Positions 44,001-54,169 of a stretch of DNA of 64,000 nucleotides are shown here, piece by piece (position 1 is the first letter of the stretch; the number at the start of each line of letters is the position of its first letter). Below the pieces are notes generated by a model. The model made no database searches and had not been told where the DNA came from. It worked only from the letters and a program-made list of their open reading frames with translations. Location of the stretch: contig CAMQWP010000001.1 in assembly GCA_947038565.1 (NCBI GenBank), positions 192,381 through 256,380 of the forward strand. The letters run 5' to 3'. This DNA comes from an uncultured Clostridia bacterium (GTDB taxonomy: Bacteria; Bacillota; Clostridia; Christensenellales; UBA3700). A program made the position numbers and the translations under genes.

Positions 44001-47000
44001 TATTTTCGCAAATTGCTGTTTTTTACCGTTAAACACAGTCGAAGACGGGAATTCTTGAACTACATCACTATCATTCCAAGCTACAAATATTTCGATATCC
44101 GACATCTCTGGAAGGACTAAAATTTCTTCACCCTCGCCCTTTACATATATAGAGAACTCAAGCCCAGACTCGAAAAGGTTAATATTTTTAAGCACACTGC
44201 TATATCTAGCAGCGTCGATAAACGCTATGTATTTACCTTTCTCAAGGATGATAGCATTATGAACGACGTCCGCGCCCTGAATTTTATTGATATTGATCTC
44301 AAAACTAATAGTATCTATAAGTTTATTACCGACCTTAGAGTAAACGCCAACTTGAACGCTGTGCTGATTACCATCGTAATCGATAAGACCTTGCGACTCG
44401 CCGATCGAGCCCATATCTACTGACCAAAGCAGTTTAGCGTCAAGAGCGACAATGTCAAACTTGCCGATAACCAAGCCAGAATATTCTATAAGCGAAATTT
44501 GAAGCTCGTAAGTACCTACATTAATAGCGATTGAAGGATTAATAACATACCCCTCGACAGCTTTTTCTACGTTATCAACGAACACCTGAATACTAGAAGG
44601 AGTCTGTGCAGTACCGTTATAAACAGCCTGTTTAACGACAACCCTAACACCCTGTCCAGGGATAGGTGGAAGACTTACTACTTCGATACCCAGATGAACA
44701 TTACCTTCTATAATCTTGATATTAGCCAGTAGCTCATCAGTAAGGAAATTACCAGTTTTTGTAACTATAGCATGGTAGTCACCTAAAGCCAGTTCGCCGA
44801 ACACCTCGACGCCTGGAGAAGAAACAGTACCATTAAACACCTTGATATCAGAAGAAACTACGCCCAAATCATTTAAAGAGAAAGGCAATCCCTTAGCATC
44901 CAAGATCTTAAGACTATACTGTGAAACGTTGTAACCGACCTGAGGTCTAGCACTACCCGTCCAAACGTATCTTGCCTCTTTAAGCTCGACTCTGAAATCA
45001 ATTTTCATATTTTCAGCACTGTAATTACCGCCAGCCTTGCCGTAATTAATAACAACATAAGTATCGTCTTTATTCACGCTAGCATTGATACCGCCAGTAT
45101 ATCTATAATCAGTAACGCTAGTTAATCCAGCAGGATTAGCCGCCTCGACCTCTCTGCCGTCTATCATAACACTGATAACCTTAGGCTCGTACTTTTGATT
45201 GTTATAGATATAAGTATCATCATCAAGCTCAAACTTAACGTCATCATACTCAGTCAACACACGCTGATCGATATAGAATTCTTGATCCTTGCCGGCAGAC
45301 GAAATATCTCCCTTCCAAGCATAGTTTTCAGTATCTAAGATATCCGCTCTAGCAATATAAGCATAATTTTGCTTAGCATTAATTGCTCCGTCGATATAAT
45401 CCTTAGTATAAACTTTAACAAGTCCTTTTTCTGCTGCTGAACTATAACCATTGATAGTAAATCCAGGAAGTTTCACTGTACCATCGTACTCAAATCTAAT
45501 AAGTCCATCAGACACATTCTTGCCTAGCCACTCGATAGTCAATTCTTTTTTCTCTATCTCGAAGTTAACCGAAATAGTACCATAGAAGTTACCTCTAAAA
45601 GAAATAACTACTTGAGGTTGAGCGCTACCCGAATCAATACTAGCATTAGTATTGTGTAGGTAAGAAAGAGTATAATCATCTCTTTCGTAAAGTGCTAGCT
45701 TAGTTGCAAATTTATCATAACTAAAACTACTGAAAGTCGGAGTAATCTCACTACCATTATATATAAGGTTGCCCGTCATAACATGAGTGATATCATTATT
45801 CCTACCAGTAATATCTAGCTGAGTGATATAGAATTTTTGCTCAACAGTTTTAGCATTCAACGAATAGTTGTCGTTATCAAGCGACGCACGCGCGACATGC
45901 CCACCAGCAAGTACATTTGTCATAGCACCATTTATAGCAAGGTCGATCCTTTCTCCATCAATACCAACACCCTCAACATACGCTTTAGGTGCTTGATCTT
46001 GACCGTTGAAAGTGAAGTTAAAGCTATTATCCGCATTCGCCTGCCACTTTACGTCTACGTTTTTCGCAGTGATAGCATAGTTAAATAAAATATTAAAAGT
46101 ATAGTTTTTATTCTCTTTACGAGCAGTAATTACTCCTGTGTAGTCGCCTACATTGAAAGAATTACCGTTCGGGTTTACTGTAGGTATAAAGTCACTATGT
46201 ATAGTACCATCATTGAATACGACAGTAACTTTAAAGTCACCGATCTGCGCGCCACTATACTCGTAACTAGCAGTATTCTTGTTATCATACTTGATAGACT
46301 TAACGTCATCTACACTATCATAAACTCTAGCTACGATACTATAAGTTTTCTCAAGGTCACCAGTAAGGTTATAGTTCTTTGGATTTAGGTGCTCCGCGAT
46401 CTGAACAGTCACTTTATAAGACGCAACTGATATAGGCGAGCCCATTTGATCTTTATACTCTACCTCAAGACTTCTCTCGCCACTCTTAATAGTAGCTGTA
46501 GGACGTATCGCCTTACCAGTATATATATTCCAGCCCTCGTTCTCTACATTAAAAGTAACTGTAGCATTTGCCTTAGCGATCTCGAAATCCCATCTGATAC
46601 TACCAGAGAAGTTCTCTGATAGTGCTACGATTACGTACGCCTTAGCAAACTCTGTAGTAGCATTTACATTACTATCATAATAATAAGTATTCTCAAAAGT
46701 AACTACTGTATTATCCTTCTTCTTAATACCAGTGATATTCGGCTCGATCGCCACACCATGGTTATAAGTATAAGTAGCACTATCTAGTGCAACAGTAACT
46801 TGCTCCTTGTTCAACACTTGAGGAGTGATAGTATACTTCGCCGCCTCATTACCAAGCACATAGTTCTGCTTGAATAACGCTACAGAATCATTAGTAAACT
46901 TCGCTCTAGCATTATAAGCAATACCGCCGTTTACGTTTATATTCTCTACGGTCATACCGTCCTCGCCTAAAGCAACGCCGACATAATAATTCATCAACCC

Positions 47001-50000
47001 TGCATTATCCGCACGATCGCCGTCAAGTAGCTCTATCTTAGCATAAGGACTCAATGCCCCGCCAGTATACACCATGCTCAATTGATTAGGTACGGTAGGA
47101 GTTTCGCCTTTTATAGCCTCCCACATTACGTTTACTTTATATGGAACGATATTAAATGTGATTTTCTTGCTACCTTCGTAATTATCATTACCAATATTAA
47201 TAGTAGCAGCTACTTCTCCCACATTCCTTCTATTTCCATCATGGATTACACTATTGACTTTTACATCACTTAGTCCTACTACTCGTACTGTATAATCAGC
47301 GATCGCAAGATCCCTAGCACTATAAGTAAAGCTATCAGTACCATTAGCAAGCGACACTGTTATGTCCGACTGCCCAATAGTCTTTTTAGTTATGTAGAAC
47401 ACTGCGTTTTCAGTCACATTAGTGAAGTTGTTTAAGTGCGTTTCTGTTCCTGAGATATTAAATATTACTACATAATTACCTACATTGATCAGCTTACTCA
47501 CGTCGATAGGATTACCTACGTTATCTTTGTAACTGTATGTACCTGATATATTATTTATACCCGTAATGCTCGCTACTACTGTAGGCTTTACTGCATATCC
47601 AGTATACTCTGTAGATAATGTCTCGCCCCACTCATAGCCAATAGTCGCTTGCGTAATAGTGAATTCATGCTTATAAGCCTTCGCACCATTACCGTATATG
47701 AAGTTTCCACCAAACGCTACGTGTATGCCAGCTTGTCCAGCATTAGTCGCATTAGAATACTCTGCAATACTAAAGTTAGTCTTGCCCAGCTCACTTGTAG
47801 CAGATATAGTATATCCGTCTACCTTCAGCGTCTTTATCGTCGGAGTAATATCCGCACCCTTATATACAAAGAACGAATCCACTTCATTGAATACTATCTC
47901 TACTGCTAAAGTACTTACATCAAGTGCCTTTATAGTAATAGGCAATATCTCTGCCGATATTATAGTATAGTTATTTTCATATATCTCTGGTATGATCGCT
48001 TTCGCGTCAAAACTTCCTACTTCCTTAGATATATCTTTTCCTGTCACTCTATCTTTTATTATTAGCGGTATCTTTCCTCCTAGCCCATCAGCATTTGCCA
48101 TCTTCGCCTCTAGGTCTATTGCCGCGCCATAATTATACGCAAAGTCAAACTGCGGATTGCTCACAGAGCTCCATAATACCGCTACTTGCTTCTTCGATAT
48201 AGTAAAAGCCTTATTAAAACTACCGCTGTACGCTCCTAAGAACACTACGTCTACAGTAGCCTTTGTGTCCGATACTCCATCATTCGCATTGATATTATTT
48301 AGCTGATTTTCTAGCCTATAATGTCTGCCTAGAGTAAGCGGTATATTATTATGAGTCATAGTAAGCACTGGCAACTGTGCTGCCGCATTATACTGCAATG
48401 CACCTACTGTCAGCGTCACATCACTCTCACTAGCGATCTTCGCATATATATAGTACGCCTTATATTCCTGAGCACTAAATGTATAGCTCGCTTTTAAGTT
48501 CTCTTCTAGCGTAACATACGCATGATACTTTCCGACCGCAGCATACTCAGTGATAACAGCGTCATTGTTTTCATTTTTGATCATAGGCTTATCTATTGTT
48601 ATAGTTTGTCCGCCTGCGCCTTTAAAACTTGCTGTTATATGCTGATTCAATCCATTGAAAGGAAATTTCCAGTCAGTAGTAGTAGTCTCCGCACCATTCG
48701 GTGCCCAGTCAATACTTGTTACATTATACGGTGTAATATCAAATCTTTTTCTAACATTTGAGTCAAAAGTATAGTTATACGCACCGTTAGCATTCTTCTT
48801 CGCCACTATCTCTAGATAATGCACGCCCGCTGTAGTCGTAACTATAGTATTATTACCAAGTCCGAATACGAAGTCTATATCATACTTAAGTGTAGTATCA
48901 CCTGCTAATGCATTCACTACAGTGATGTTTTTATTTAATACATCACTGAAATTATACTGACTACCCTTATACTCATAAGTACTATTGACATACGGAAGTA
49001 GTGTATTTACATTCTCTATCACTCTACCTATATAGTTCACTTCGACCTTAGCCTTCAGCTCATATCCATTGTCGGTATTTGTGATGATAAGCGGTATATA
49101 ATACTTAGTCTCTCCGCCAACATTTGCCGTAGGAGTTCCTTTTATAGTACGATCATTTATATTAAATATTAGTCCTGTAGGCAATACAGGATTGCCGTCC
49201 AGCCTATAAGTAAAGCCCTCATCACTTGCCGCCGTAGGCGTAGGTAAGGTTATAGTATTGTTAGCATTGTTATAGTCCATGCCATACTCTACATTTTGCG
49301 ACTTATGCTGATACTCAAATGCATCTTTAGTAAATCTTACGTATACATGTATAGTACCAGTATGAGTACTGCTCGCTCCTTCAGTAGTGAAGTTCTCTTT
49401 ATTATCAGGGAAGTAGTTCGCTGGCAAAGTAAACTTATTCGCCGCTGTACCTGCTATTGCTCCCGTGCTACTATTATAATAATCTCCTACATTAAAGGCA
49501 TGATACTTCTTCGTAGCATTCTCTGTAAAACTCGTCGCTGTCGCGAACTGATACTCTACTGGATAGTCTCCGGCAAAGTATGCGTCTTTCGCATTTGCTC
49601 CGTTTGATGTCTTTGTCATCTCGCGACCAGTCGTAGAGTCGATGTACTTGATATGATAATTCTTCGCAGAAGTTACTGGTTTATCAGGAGTTACGTTTAC
49701 AAAAGTAATATTTAAATCTTTTGGTAGTATACCATTTAATGTGTTTTTTCCTACATCAAAAGCATAAACGTATGTATTTATCTTCCCTTCTACAGGCACA
49801 CCTTTTACGTCCTGCACTTCTGTATCACCCGCTTTCCTAAGTGTTGGGATACCATTTGCTAATACATATCCTTGATTTAATTTAAATTCAATATTTAAAC
49901 TTCTATCTTCTTGAATGTGTGTTGTGTTTGATGTTATAGTATAGCTATCGTCTGCATCAGGCAATACAATTTTAAAAGGTCTTATATGTACTGGCTTTCC

Positions 50001-51638
50001 TGCAACTATTCCCCATGATGAATGAGATCCGCCTACAGCTTCACTTATTAATGTTAAATCATATCTTCCTGCTCCTCTATTAAGCACATTTATTATGTTT
50101 TCGCCATTTGTTACAGGCAAATATTTTTGCGTATCAAAGCCTGGATTTTTTTCTAGTCCTGATATTGCCCCATTCGACTCTATCCAGCCTATATTACCTA
50201 GCCCCGACGCTTTATAATTAGGTGTGTACTTCCCAAATAATGTATTGGTTCCTCCTGTCTTTACCGAATATGAATTGATGAAAAAATTATTTTCTGTTAA
50301 ATCATAAGCGTCTGCACTTCCTACAAGACCTCCGTCATAGACAGGATCCGAAGATGCAAATGTAGAATAGTTTACCGAGTTATAGATTCTCACAAAATCG
50401 TGGCCTCCTGAACTATAAAGCATTCTACCTGCGAGACCTCCGTATATTACGCTTCCACTAATATTAATAAATGTTGCATAACTAACTGAATTATATATTC
50501 CGCCCCATCCACCTATAGATCCCGCTAATCCTCCAACATAAGCACGTCCCTTTAGTGTCCCGTTGAAAGATGAAGAAACGATCTTACCTTTTCCATTAGA
50601 TGTATTTCCTGCTAGCCCTCCGATATAGCTATCACCTTCGGCTCTTCCATTTGACGAGCAGTTTATTATATTTCCTGAATTTGATCCTGCTATAACACCT
50701 ACATTCGCGTGTCCATTCGCATAAGACTCGTTTACTCTTAGATTTTTGATCTCCTCCGCATACACAGTAAATAATCCTACAAACTCTCTGTAATACTTGT
50801 GATTTACTGAAGATGGTTCAAACCTCTCATATGCAGATCTTACTGTATACATACCTGTAATTGATAGTCCATTGCCATCAAAAGCCTCTATCGCTTTTGA
50901 TGCAGAATAAACCTCTGGTCTTAATGGATTATATACAAGAACACCCATACCTATCCACTCGTTTTTTGGTCTATTTGGATTTACTCCATAATCATTTTTT
51001 CCTTTATCTTGTATTTTATTATCTTCAACATACTCCCAGTTTTGCCATCCATTTCCGTCATTAAGGTCATTTAACCTTATATTTCTAATTAACCTGTAAT
51101 GCGCTTTGGTCATATCTTGTAAGTTATAAGAGTATCCATTTATCACTTCTATTGCGCTATAATTTGGAGCATAATCATTCTCTGGATCTCCACCACTCCT
51201 AGGATTATTAGTTAGTCTTGCTAGTAATGCTAATTGCTCAGCTGTTCGTATCAAATACGGATTTTCTTTTGAACCGTTTCCATCATGAAAAGTATAATCG
51301 TATAAACCTGTCCATATTTCTTGATCCAAAGCTTGATGTGCTGTTTTAAATTGTGCAGGTGTTTGCTTATTGTAAAGCGATTGATAAGGTAGAGGATATT
51401 TGCTCCATACAGACTGTGAAATTTCATCTCCAGTAGACGGAATTCCCGGACCCACATACTCTACGTCGGCGCCATTTTCAGCTACGCCATCATCTATGTC
51501 TCCCACAATATCATCAGGGGAAGGGATTTTTATATCCAGGACGGCTAAAAGCGTGCCAAATACATTAAGTATCATGACAAGCACTAACATCACCGCAAAT
51601 ATTCCTTTTAGGATTTTTTTCTTCTGTAAATAGTTCAT
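41049..51638 (-). CDS. giant multi-repeat surface protein (3529 aa)
   Basis: Order: signal or anchor helix (residues 10-34); a beta-helix with GLUG repeats (about 300-470: YIGGLAGNTSNGKG, YVGGLAGSIGGWGG); a MucBP-like domain (YHIKYIDSTTGREM); an Ig-like domain; then a very long array, some twenty or more, of MBG-type repeats of about 80-100 residues (openings like YTYNHGVAIEPNITGI, endings like NINAGKAKYKFII). A membrane helix follows at about 3050 (WYVYVLCIIALLLMIIVVYSVL), then three Listeria-Bacteroides (InlB B-type) repeats (FAGWTTDP..., FIGWFTEEE, FVSWCTDMN, each ending LYAQW-like) and a charged tail ending REKARQRRLDKKED. No LPxTG. The GGAGG ribosome site is strong. Adhesion is likely; the C-terminal topology is odd. 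Confidence 0.93.
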   Translation of the reverse strand: MNYLQKKKILKGIFAVMLVLVMILNVFGTLLAVLDIKIPSPDDIVGDIDDGVAENGADVEYVGPGIPSTGDEISQSVWSKYPLPYQSLYNKQTPAQFKTAHQALDQEIWTGLYDYTFHDGNGSKENPYLIRTAEQLALLARLTNNPRSGGDPENDYAPNYSAIEVINGYSYNLQDMTKAHYRLIRNIRLNDLNDGNGWQNWEYVEDNKIQDKGKNDYGVNPNRPKNEWIGMGVLVYNPLRPEVYSASKAIEAFDGNGLSITGMYTVRSAYERFEPSSVNHKYYREFVGLFTVYAEEIKNLRVNESYANGHANVGVIAGSNSGNIINCSSNGRAEGDSYIGGLAGNTSNGKGKIVSSSFNGTLKGRAYVGGLAGSIGGWGGIYNSVSYATFINISGSVIYGGLAGRMLYSSGGHDFVRIYNSVNYSTFASSDPVYDGGLVGSADAYDLTENNFFINSYSVKTGGTNTLFGKYTPNYKASGLGNIGWIESNGAISGLEKNPGFDTQKYLPVTNGENIINVLNRGAGRYDLTLISEAVGGSHSSWGIVAGKPVHIRPFKIVLPDADDSYTITSNTTHIQEDRSLNIEFKLNQGYVLANGIPTLRKAGDTEVQDVKGVPVEGKINTYVYAFDVGKNTLNGILPKDLNITFVNVTPDKPVTSAKNYHIKYIDSTTGREMTKTSNGANAKDAYFAGDYPVEYQFATATSFTENATKKYHAFNVGDYYNSSTGAIAGTAANKFTLPANYFPDNKENFTTEGASSTHTGTIHVYVRFTKDAFEYQHKSQNVEYGMDYNNANNTITLPTPTAASDEGFTYRLDGNPVLPTGLIFNINDRTIKGTPTANVGGETKYYIPLIITNTDNGYELKAKVEVNYIGRVIENVNTLLPYVNSTYEYKGSQYNFSDVLNKNITVVNALAGDTTLKYDIDFVFGLGNNTIVTTTAGVHYLEIVAKKNANGAYNYTFDSNVRKRFDITPYNVTSIDWAPNGAETTTTDWKFPFNGLNQHITASFKGAGGQTITIDKPMIKNENNDAVITEYAAVGKYHAYVTLEENLKASYTFSAQEYKAYYIYAKIASESDVTLTVGALQYNAAAQLPVLTMTHNNIPLTLGRHYRLENQLNNINANDGVSDTKATVDVVFLGAYSGSFNKAFTISKKQVAVLWSSVSNPQFDFAYNYGAAIDLEAKMANADGLGGKIPLIIKDRVTGKDISKEVGSFDAKAIIPEIYENNYTIISAEILPITIKALDVSTLAVEIVFNEVDSFFVYKGADITPTIKTLKVDGYTISATSELGKTNFSIAEYSNATNAGQAGIHVAFGGNFIYGNGAKAYKHEFTITQATIGYEWGETLSTEYTGYAVKPTVVASITGINNISGTYSYKDNVGNPIDVSKLINVGNYVVIFNISGTETHLNNFTNVTENAVFYITKKTIGQSDITVSLANGTDSFTYSARDLAIADYTVRVVGLSDVKVNSVIHDGNRRNVGEVAATINIGNDNYEGSKKITFNIVPYKVNVMWEAIKGETPTVPNQLSMVYTGGALSPYAKIELLDGDRADNAGLMNYYVGVALGEDGMTVENINVNGGIAYNARAKFTNDSVALFKQNYVLGNEAAKYTITPQVLNKEQVTVALDSATYTYNHGVAIEPNITGIKKKDNTVVTFENTYYYDSNVNATTEFAKAYVIVALSENFSGSIRWDFEIAKANATVTFNVENEGWNIYTGKAIRPTATIKSGERSLEVEYKDQMGSPISVASYKVTVQIAEHLNPKNYNLTGDLEKTYSIVARVYDSVDDVKSIKYDNKNTASYEYSGAQIGDFKVTVVFNDGTIHSDFIPTVNPNGNSFNVGDYTGVITARKENKNYTFNILFNYAITAKNVDVKWQANADNSFNFTFNGQDQAPKAYVEGVGIDGERIDLAINGAMTNVLAGGHVARASLDNDNYSLNAKTVEQKFYITQLDITGRNNDITHVMTGNLIYNGSEITPTFSSFSYDKFATKLALYERDDYTLSYLHNTNASIDSGSAQPQVVISFRGNFYGTISVNFEIEKKELTIEWLGKNVSDGLIRFEYDGTVKLPGFTINGYSSAAEKGLVKVYTKDYIDGAINAKQNYAYIARADILDTENYAWKGDISSAGKDQEFYIDQRVLTEYDDVKFELDDDTYIYNNQKYEPKVISVMIDGREVEAANPAGLTSVTDYRYTGGINASVNKDDTYVVINYGKAGGNYSAENMKIDFRVELKEARYVWTGSARPQVGYNVSQYSLKILDAKGLPFSLNDLGVVSSDIKVFNGTVSSPGVEVFGELALGDYHAIVTKTGNFLTDELLANIKIIEGNVHLGIEVVSLPPIPGQGVRVVVKQAVYNGTAQTPSSIQVFVDNVEKAVEGYVINPSIAINVGTYELQISLIEYSGLVIGKFDIVALDAKLLWSVDMGSIGESQGLIDYDGNQHSVQVGVYSKVGNKLIDTISFEININKIQGADVVHNAIILEKGKYIAFIDAARYSSVLKNINLFESGLEFSIYVKGEGEEILVLPEMSDIEIFVAWNDSDVVQEFPSSTVFNGKKQQFAKIELTFSVGGAIITPVVEFISYNNNINVGTATVQIHVKNYIGTINKSFAITPYKTEVVWENLESTYGTNSPPKAYFNPAMGDVLGNEKVLATNILGDMNAEGFYDVNTYAVLALVERYTNYHFAKVEAVYVVNRRILGEIEMNNIVSRESITIKNASEIVYDGDVQSFEIEQLNIGKYSYNLDFENIGEANNINAGKAKYKFIIKTENEYGEYMLDYTILQAGVRLTWDTKYVLLEGKVMPSATYIDIKGETVKVSKVLIDNTSSIASAFVDVLADTNYMVMTGDAGNNNWKFNIIAIPDINYTYDIARPLNDFFIETDYHQQPIPSYKGDILPHSISGTGVINGESKFAGEYTINILGYEKTYTIKRLKLTTGIDENIDVSDENKGFLSDTIISSTVVNDVSFANNGMLHARYNVKYLYDIDVLEDGKSVARDVKVRIRIPDELLPQAKNLVIAYVNDDRSTIQIINPDLIADGFVTFTTNHFSIYGLVVARALTPFEAISEWSLNYWYVYVLCIIALLLMIIVVYSVLRKKYVVSFETLGEEKGRMHNQKVAMNKKFALTNNKFKKKDYSFAGWTTDPAGVGALLANRQQVSALTNVKNETVKLYAQWRPEKWTIIYDANGGTEVRTVKILVGAKHTEDYYSTKDGFKFIGWFTEEELVNKFVKTATIKDNMMLFAKWGPSKCIVKFNTMSGTPLENVVIDCNKKLEIETVTERKGYTFVSWCTDMNCEKPFAFNAPVIDHTILYAKWHYDESNSIAVSNGGGMVKDDMQDIMSYMYEMMSNNMQTMLQSLPQLISSQSEQLPYKNNNELPMPANHDGLVSKIDIDESLFTDLKENEVAKIIVSKEDDFNKVEKYKMLSKRQRERYDILKEYSLDKDGATITDSNRYDLIKIGREQLIKIHIKNDIIVAEMILPNDDLMMYQNASDAKIKQKPIKLNITDDEALKTSVDLVDINFNRILDEREKQKNIQREKARQRRLDKKED

Positions 51639-51656
51639 ATGATTTCCTCCAAATAA

Positions 51657-51860
51657 TTATGCAAGACAACTCTCCGCATTTATTTCCGCGACTCGCTCTT
51701 CCACTTTCTTGTTAATTGCTTTTTTGTTTTTTATAATTCTTCGTTTTGCAAATTGTCTTTCTGTTACACAAATAATATTTTTTTTCCCAAACTCGCTTTT
51801 CCTTTCTAACCAATTGCTTTTTAAAATTGTTTTTCTGTTACACAACTTGTTTTAGCAAAT
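51657..51860. repeat. degenerate repeats in the leader of the giant gene
   Basis: TTTCTGTTACACAA or its near copy occurs at about 51769-51782 and 51831-51844, each with a CAAATTGT-type and AATTGCTTTTT-type companion; two or three copies of a unit of about 65-75 bases. They lie between the likely promoter and the start codon of the giant gene. Confidence 0.5.
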
Positions 51861-52409
51861 TGTTCTTTTGTTTTGATTCTCATTTCTTTATATCCCCACG
51901 CAGTTGCCCGCATATTGCTATTATTTATTATAATTATGTATGCTCTATATTAGACATATATCATCATATCTCACAAGCACTTAACTGCTTATATTGATCT
52001 TAAAAATCATTTTAATAAATGCGTAATTTATGTGTTCGCATGTATGCAAAAATTCTCTTAATATACATAGCGGAATTAAGACTGAAATACACTCGTAAAA
52101 TCTTCAAGTTTTTTCTTATTTTTGTCATTGTTTTTTTGCTCACGTAAAGCGTTTTTAATACTATTTCTTTTACTAAATATTGCACGTATTAAACATAGTT
52201 TTTACAGCAAATAAAGTTGAATAATACAAATTTTGAATATATATCTCGTCTCTACGATTACATAAATACATTTATCGCTATATAATCTGAAATAATAAGG
52301 TATTTTGATGTTTTTTAATGTCTTTTTTAATGCTAAATTACGTATTTTTAATGTTTTTGTGCTTTTTTATTAAAAATAGTAATATTTACTACTTTACCTA
52401 TGTAATTTT

Positions 52410-52438
52410 AGTTTATCACGCAAAATTCAATTAGTCAA
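52410..52438 (-). promoter_or_regulatory. candidate promoter of the giant gene
   Basis: On the minus strand TTGACT at 52433-52438, 17 bases, TAAACT at 52410-52415. It implies a leader of about 770 bases, AT-rich and without genes (51861-52409 shows only T-rich runs). Confidence 0.4.
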
Positions 52439-52839
52439 TGCAATTGCAATTAATAATTACTATTTTGTATTATTTTGTCGAATTCGTGTCGAAAAAATCT
52501 CAAAACTAACACACGCTATGCTCAAACACGTTTTTTATCGTTCAAAAGCGAACATATAAAACCACTTTAATTACTGCGTATGTTTTTATTTCGCAAGGTT
52601 TTGCATTAAATATACAGTTTTCGCTTAGCATTATATTAACGCATATTACCTACTTTTTTGTGCAAATTTTTGCTTTATTTTCTTTGATATTTTTATGCAA
52701 TAATAATACTTTTCAGCTTTATGAAAAACCTCACTATTATAGCATGCTTTTATTGCACTTTTTTATGCGTTTTTTATACCAAATATTACCACTTTCAGCT
52801 TTGCTTTTTTCTACTCTAGCACCGTGATATTTTACCTAC

Positions 52840-53700
52840 TTTCTAAGTGTTTTATCTTCTCTCTTTTATATCGCATTTACGATCTCTTTTCTTTCTCTTC
52901 CCCTTGCCCCGCTCTGCTCTTTTATATCGTATGTTCTAGCTTTTTTATCTCTTGTATTCGCCCTATTTTAACCGCCCCAGTATTATCTTATTTCTTGATC
53001 TCGTTGCTTTCTCCTTACCCCGCTCTGCTCTTTTATTCTTCATTCGCCTTGCTCCGCTTTGCTTTTTTATATACTCTTCGACACACTCTCAACGCTCCTC
53101 TCTTTGCCCCGCGTTGCTCTTTTATCTCACTGCATACTCTTTTACTTTCTTCCCCTTGCCCTATTCATTGCTTACCTCGTTTTAACTCACTTACTATCGG
53201 TTGCACCAATACATGTCAATGCCCTTCGTCACGCTCTCAACGCCCCTCTCTGTTGCCCTACATCGTTTCAAATTGTCTTTATTACATTGTTTCATACATT
53301 GTTTATATGATTTTATTTATTTTCGTTTATACCTATCCCAATATATTAACTCCAAAACTATCTTTTTATTTCTCCACGTTGCCACCAGCTCAATGCACCA
53401 CACGGCTCTATTTGCATTGCTCTTTTATCTTTCCTTTGCTTGCCCCTTTGCATTGCTTATCTCGTTTGAACTCACTTACTATCGGTTACACCAATACATG
53501 TCAATGCCCTTCGCCACGCTCTCAACGCTCCTCTCTCTGTGCCCTTATACGTTTCAAATCCCCTTTGCTACGTTGTTTCATACATTATATATATGATTTT
53601 CTTCACGCTCTCAACGCCCCTATCTCTGTTGCCCTACATCGTTTCAAATCTCCTTTGCTACGTTGTTTCATACATTATATATATGATTTATTTCATGGTG
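52840..53700. repeat. pyrimidine-rich region with direct repeats
   Basis: The plus strand is strikingly rich in C and T. A unit of about 20 bases like TTGCCCCGCTCTGCTCTTTTAT recurs at roughly 52906, 53014, 53050, 53104 and 53410 in varying form. A larger unit of about 150 bases occurs at 53167-53315 and 53453-53602 (from TTGCTTA through ACTATCGGTTRCACCAATAC to CATACATT..ATATGATTT), and its second half again at 53603-53690. Open frames across it appear to be a by-product of the composition. Confidence 0.7.
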
Positions 53701-53708
53701 AATAATTG

Positions 53709-53766
53709 CAAATGCAACTTGTGCGTAAAAAAATGACGGTCTTTCGACCGCCACATGTTGCATTTG
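53709..53766 (-). terminator. nested hairpin with terminator
   Basis: An outer stem CAAATGCAAC (53709-53718) / GTTGCATTTG (53757-53766), extended by GTG/CAC, encloses GACGGTC-TTTC-GACCGCC (53735-53752); TTTTTTT follows the inner hairpin on the minus strand. It could end a leftward transcript or be part of a small structured RNA. Confidence 0.5.
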
Positions 53767-54169
53767 TTAAAATTCTTCACCGATAATATCCGCTTTTTGA
53801 TATTCATAGTATATGTATTCTCATATATTACGTGCTATCTCCCCCGACTTTTCTATGTCCTATAATACCCTTATAGCACACAACTTACTATTGATCATAA
53901 CTATAAAGATAACACTATTCTACTACCGCTCTACTTGCAAGCGAACATACTTTACCATTCACTTGTTTGCATTTGCTTGATTATACTTAATTCTGCTTGC
54001 ACTTCTATACAATAACTTATATCTTTTTGTATATAGACAGCCTTTATTTAGTAGTTACTATAATCTTTCTTTTTTAAATATCATAATTAATCATTTTAGC
54101 CTAATACATAACTAATTACTTTAGCTAATACCTACTTAATCATTTTTAGATTTATATCAAAATAACCCT

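Noticed and set aside
51657-51845. A 62-residue leftward open frame before the giant gene
   Set aside because: No ribosome site; it lies wholly in the repeat-containing leader and its basic sequence only reflects A-rich repeats.
52824-53705. A 293-residue open frame on the plus strand
   Set aside because: Its product is Ser/Leu/Cys/Phe-rich low-complexity sequence that repeats with the DNA, has no ribosome site, and three overlapping frames are open in the same place; the openness follows from the C+T-rich composition.
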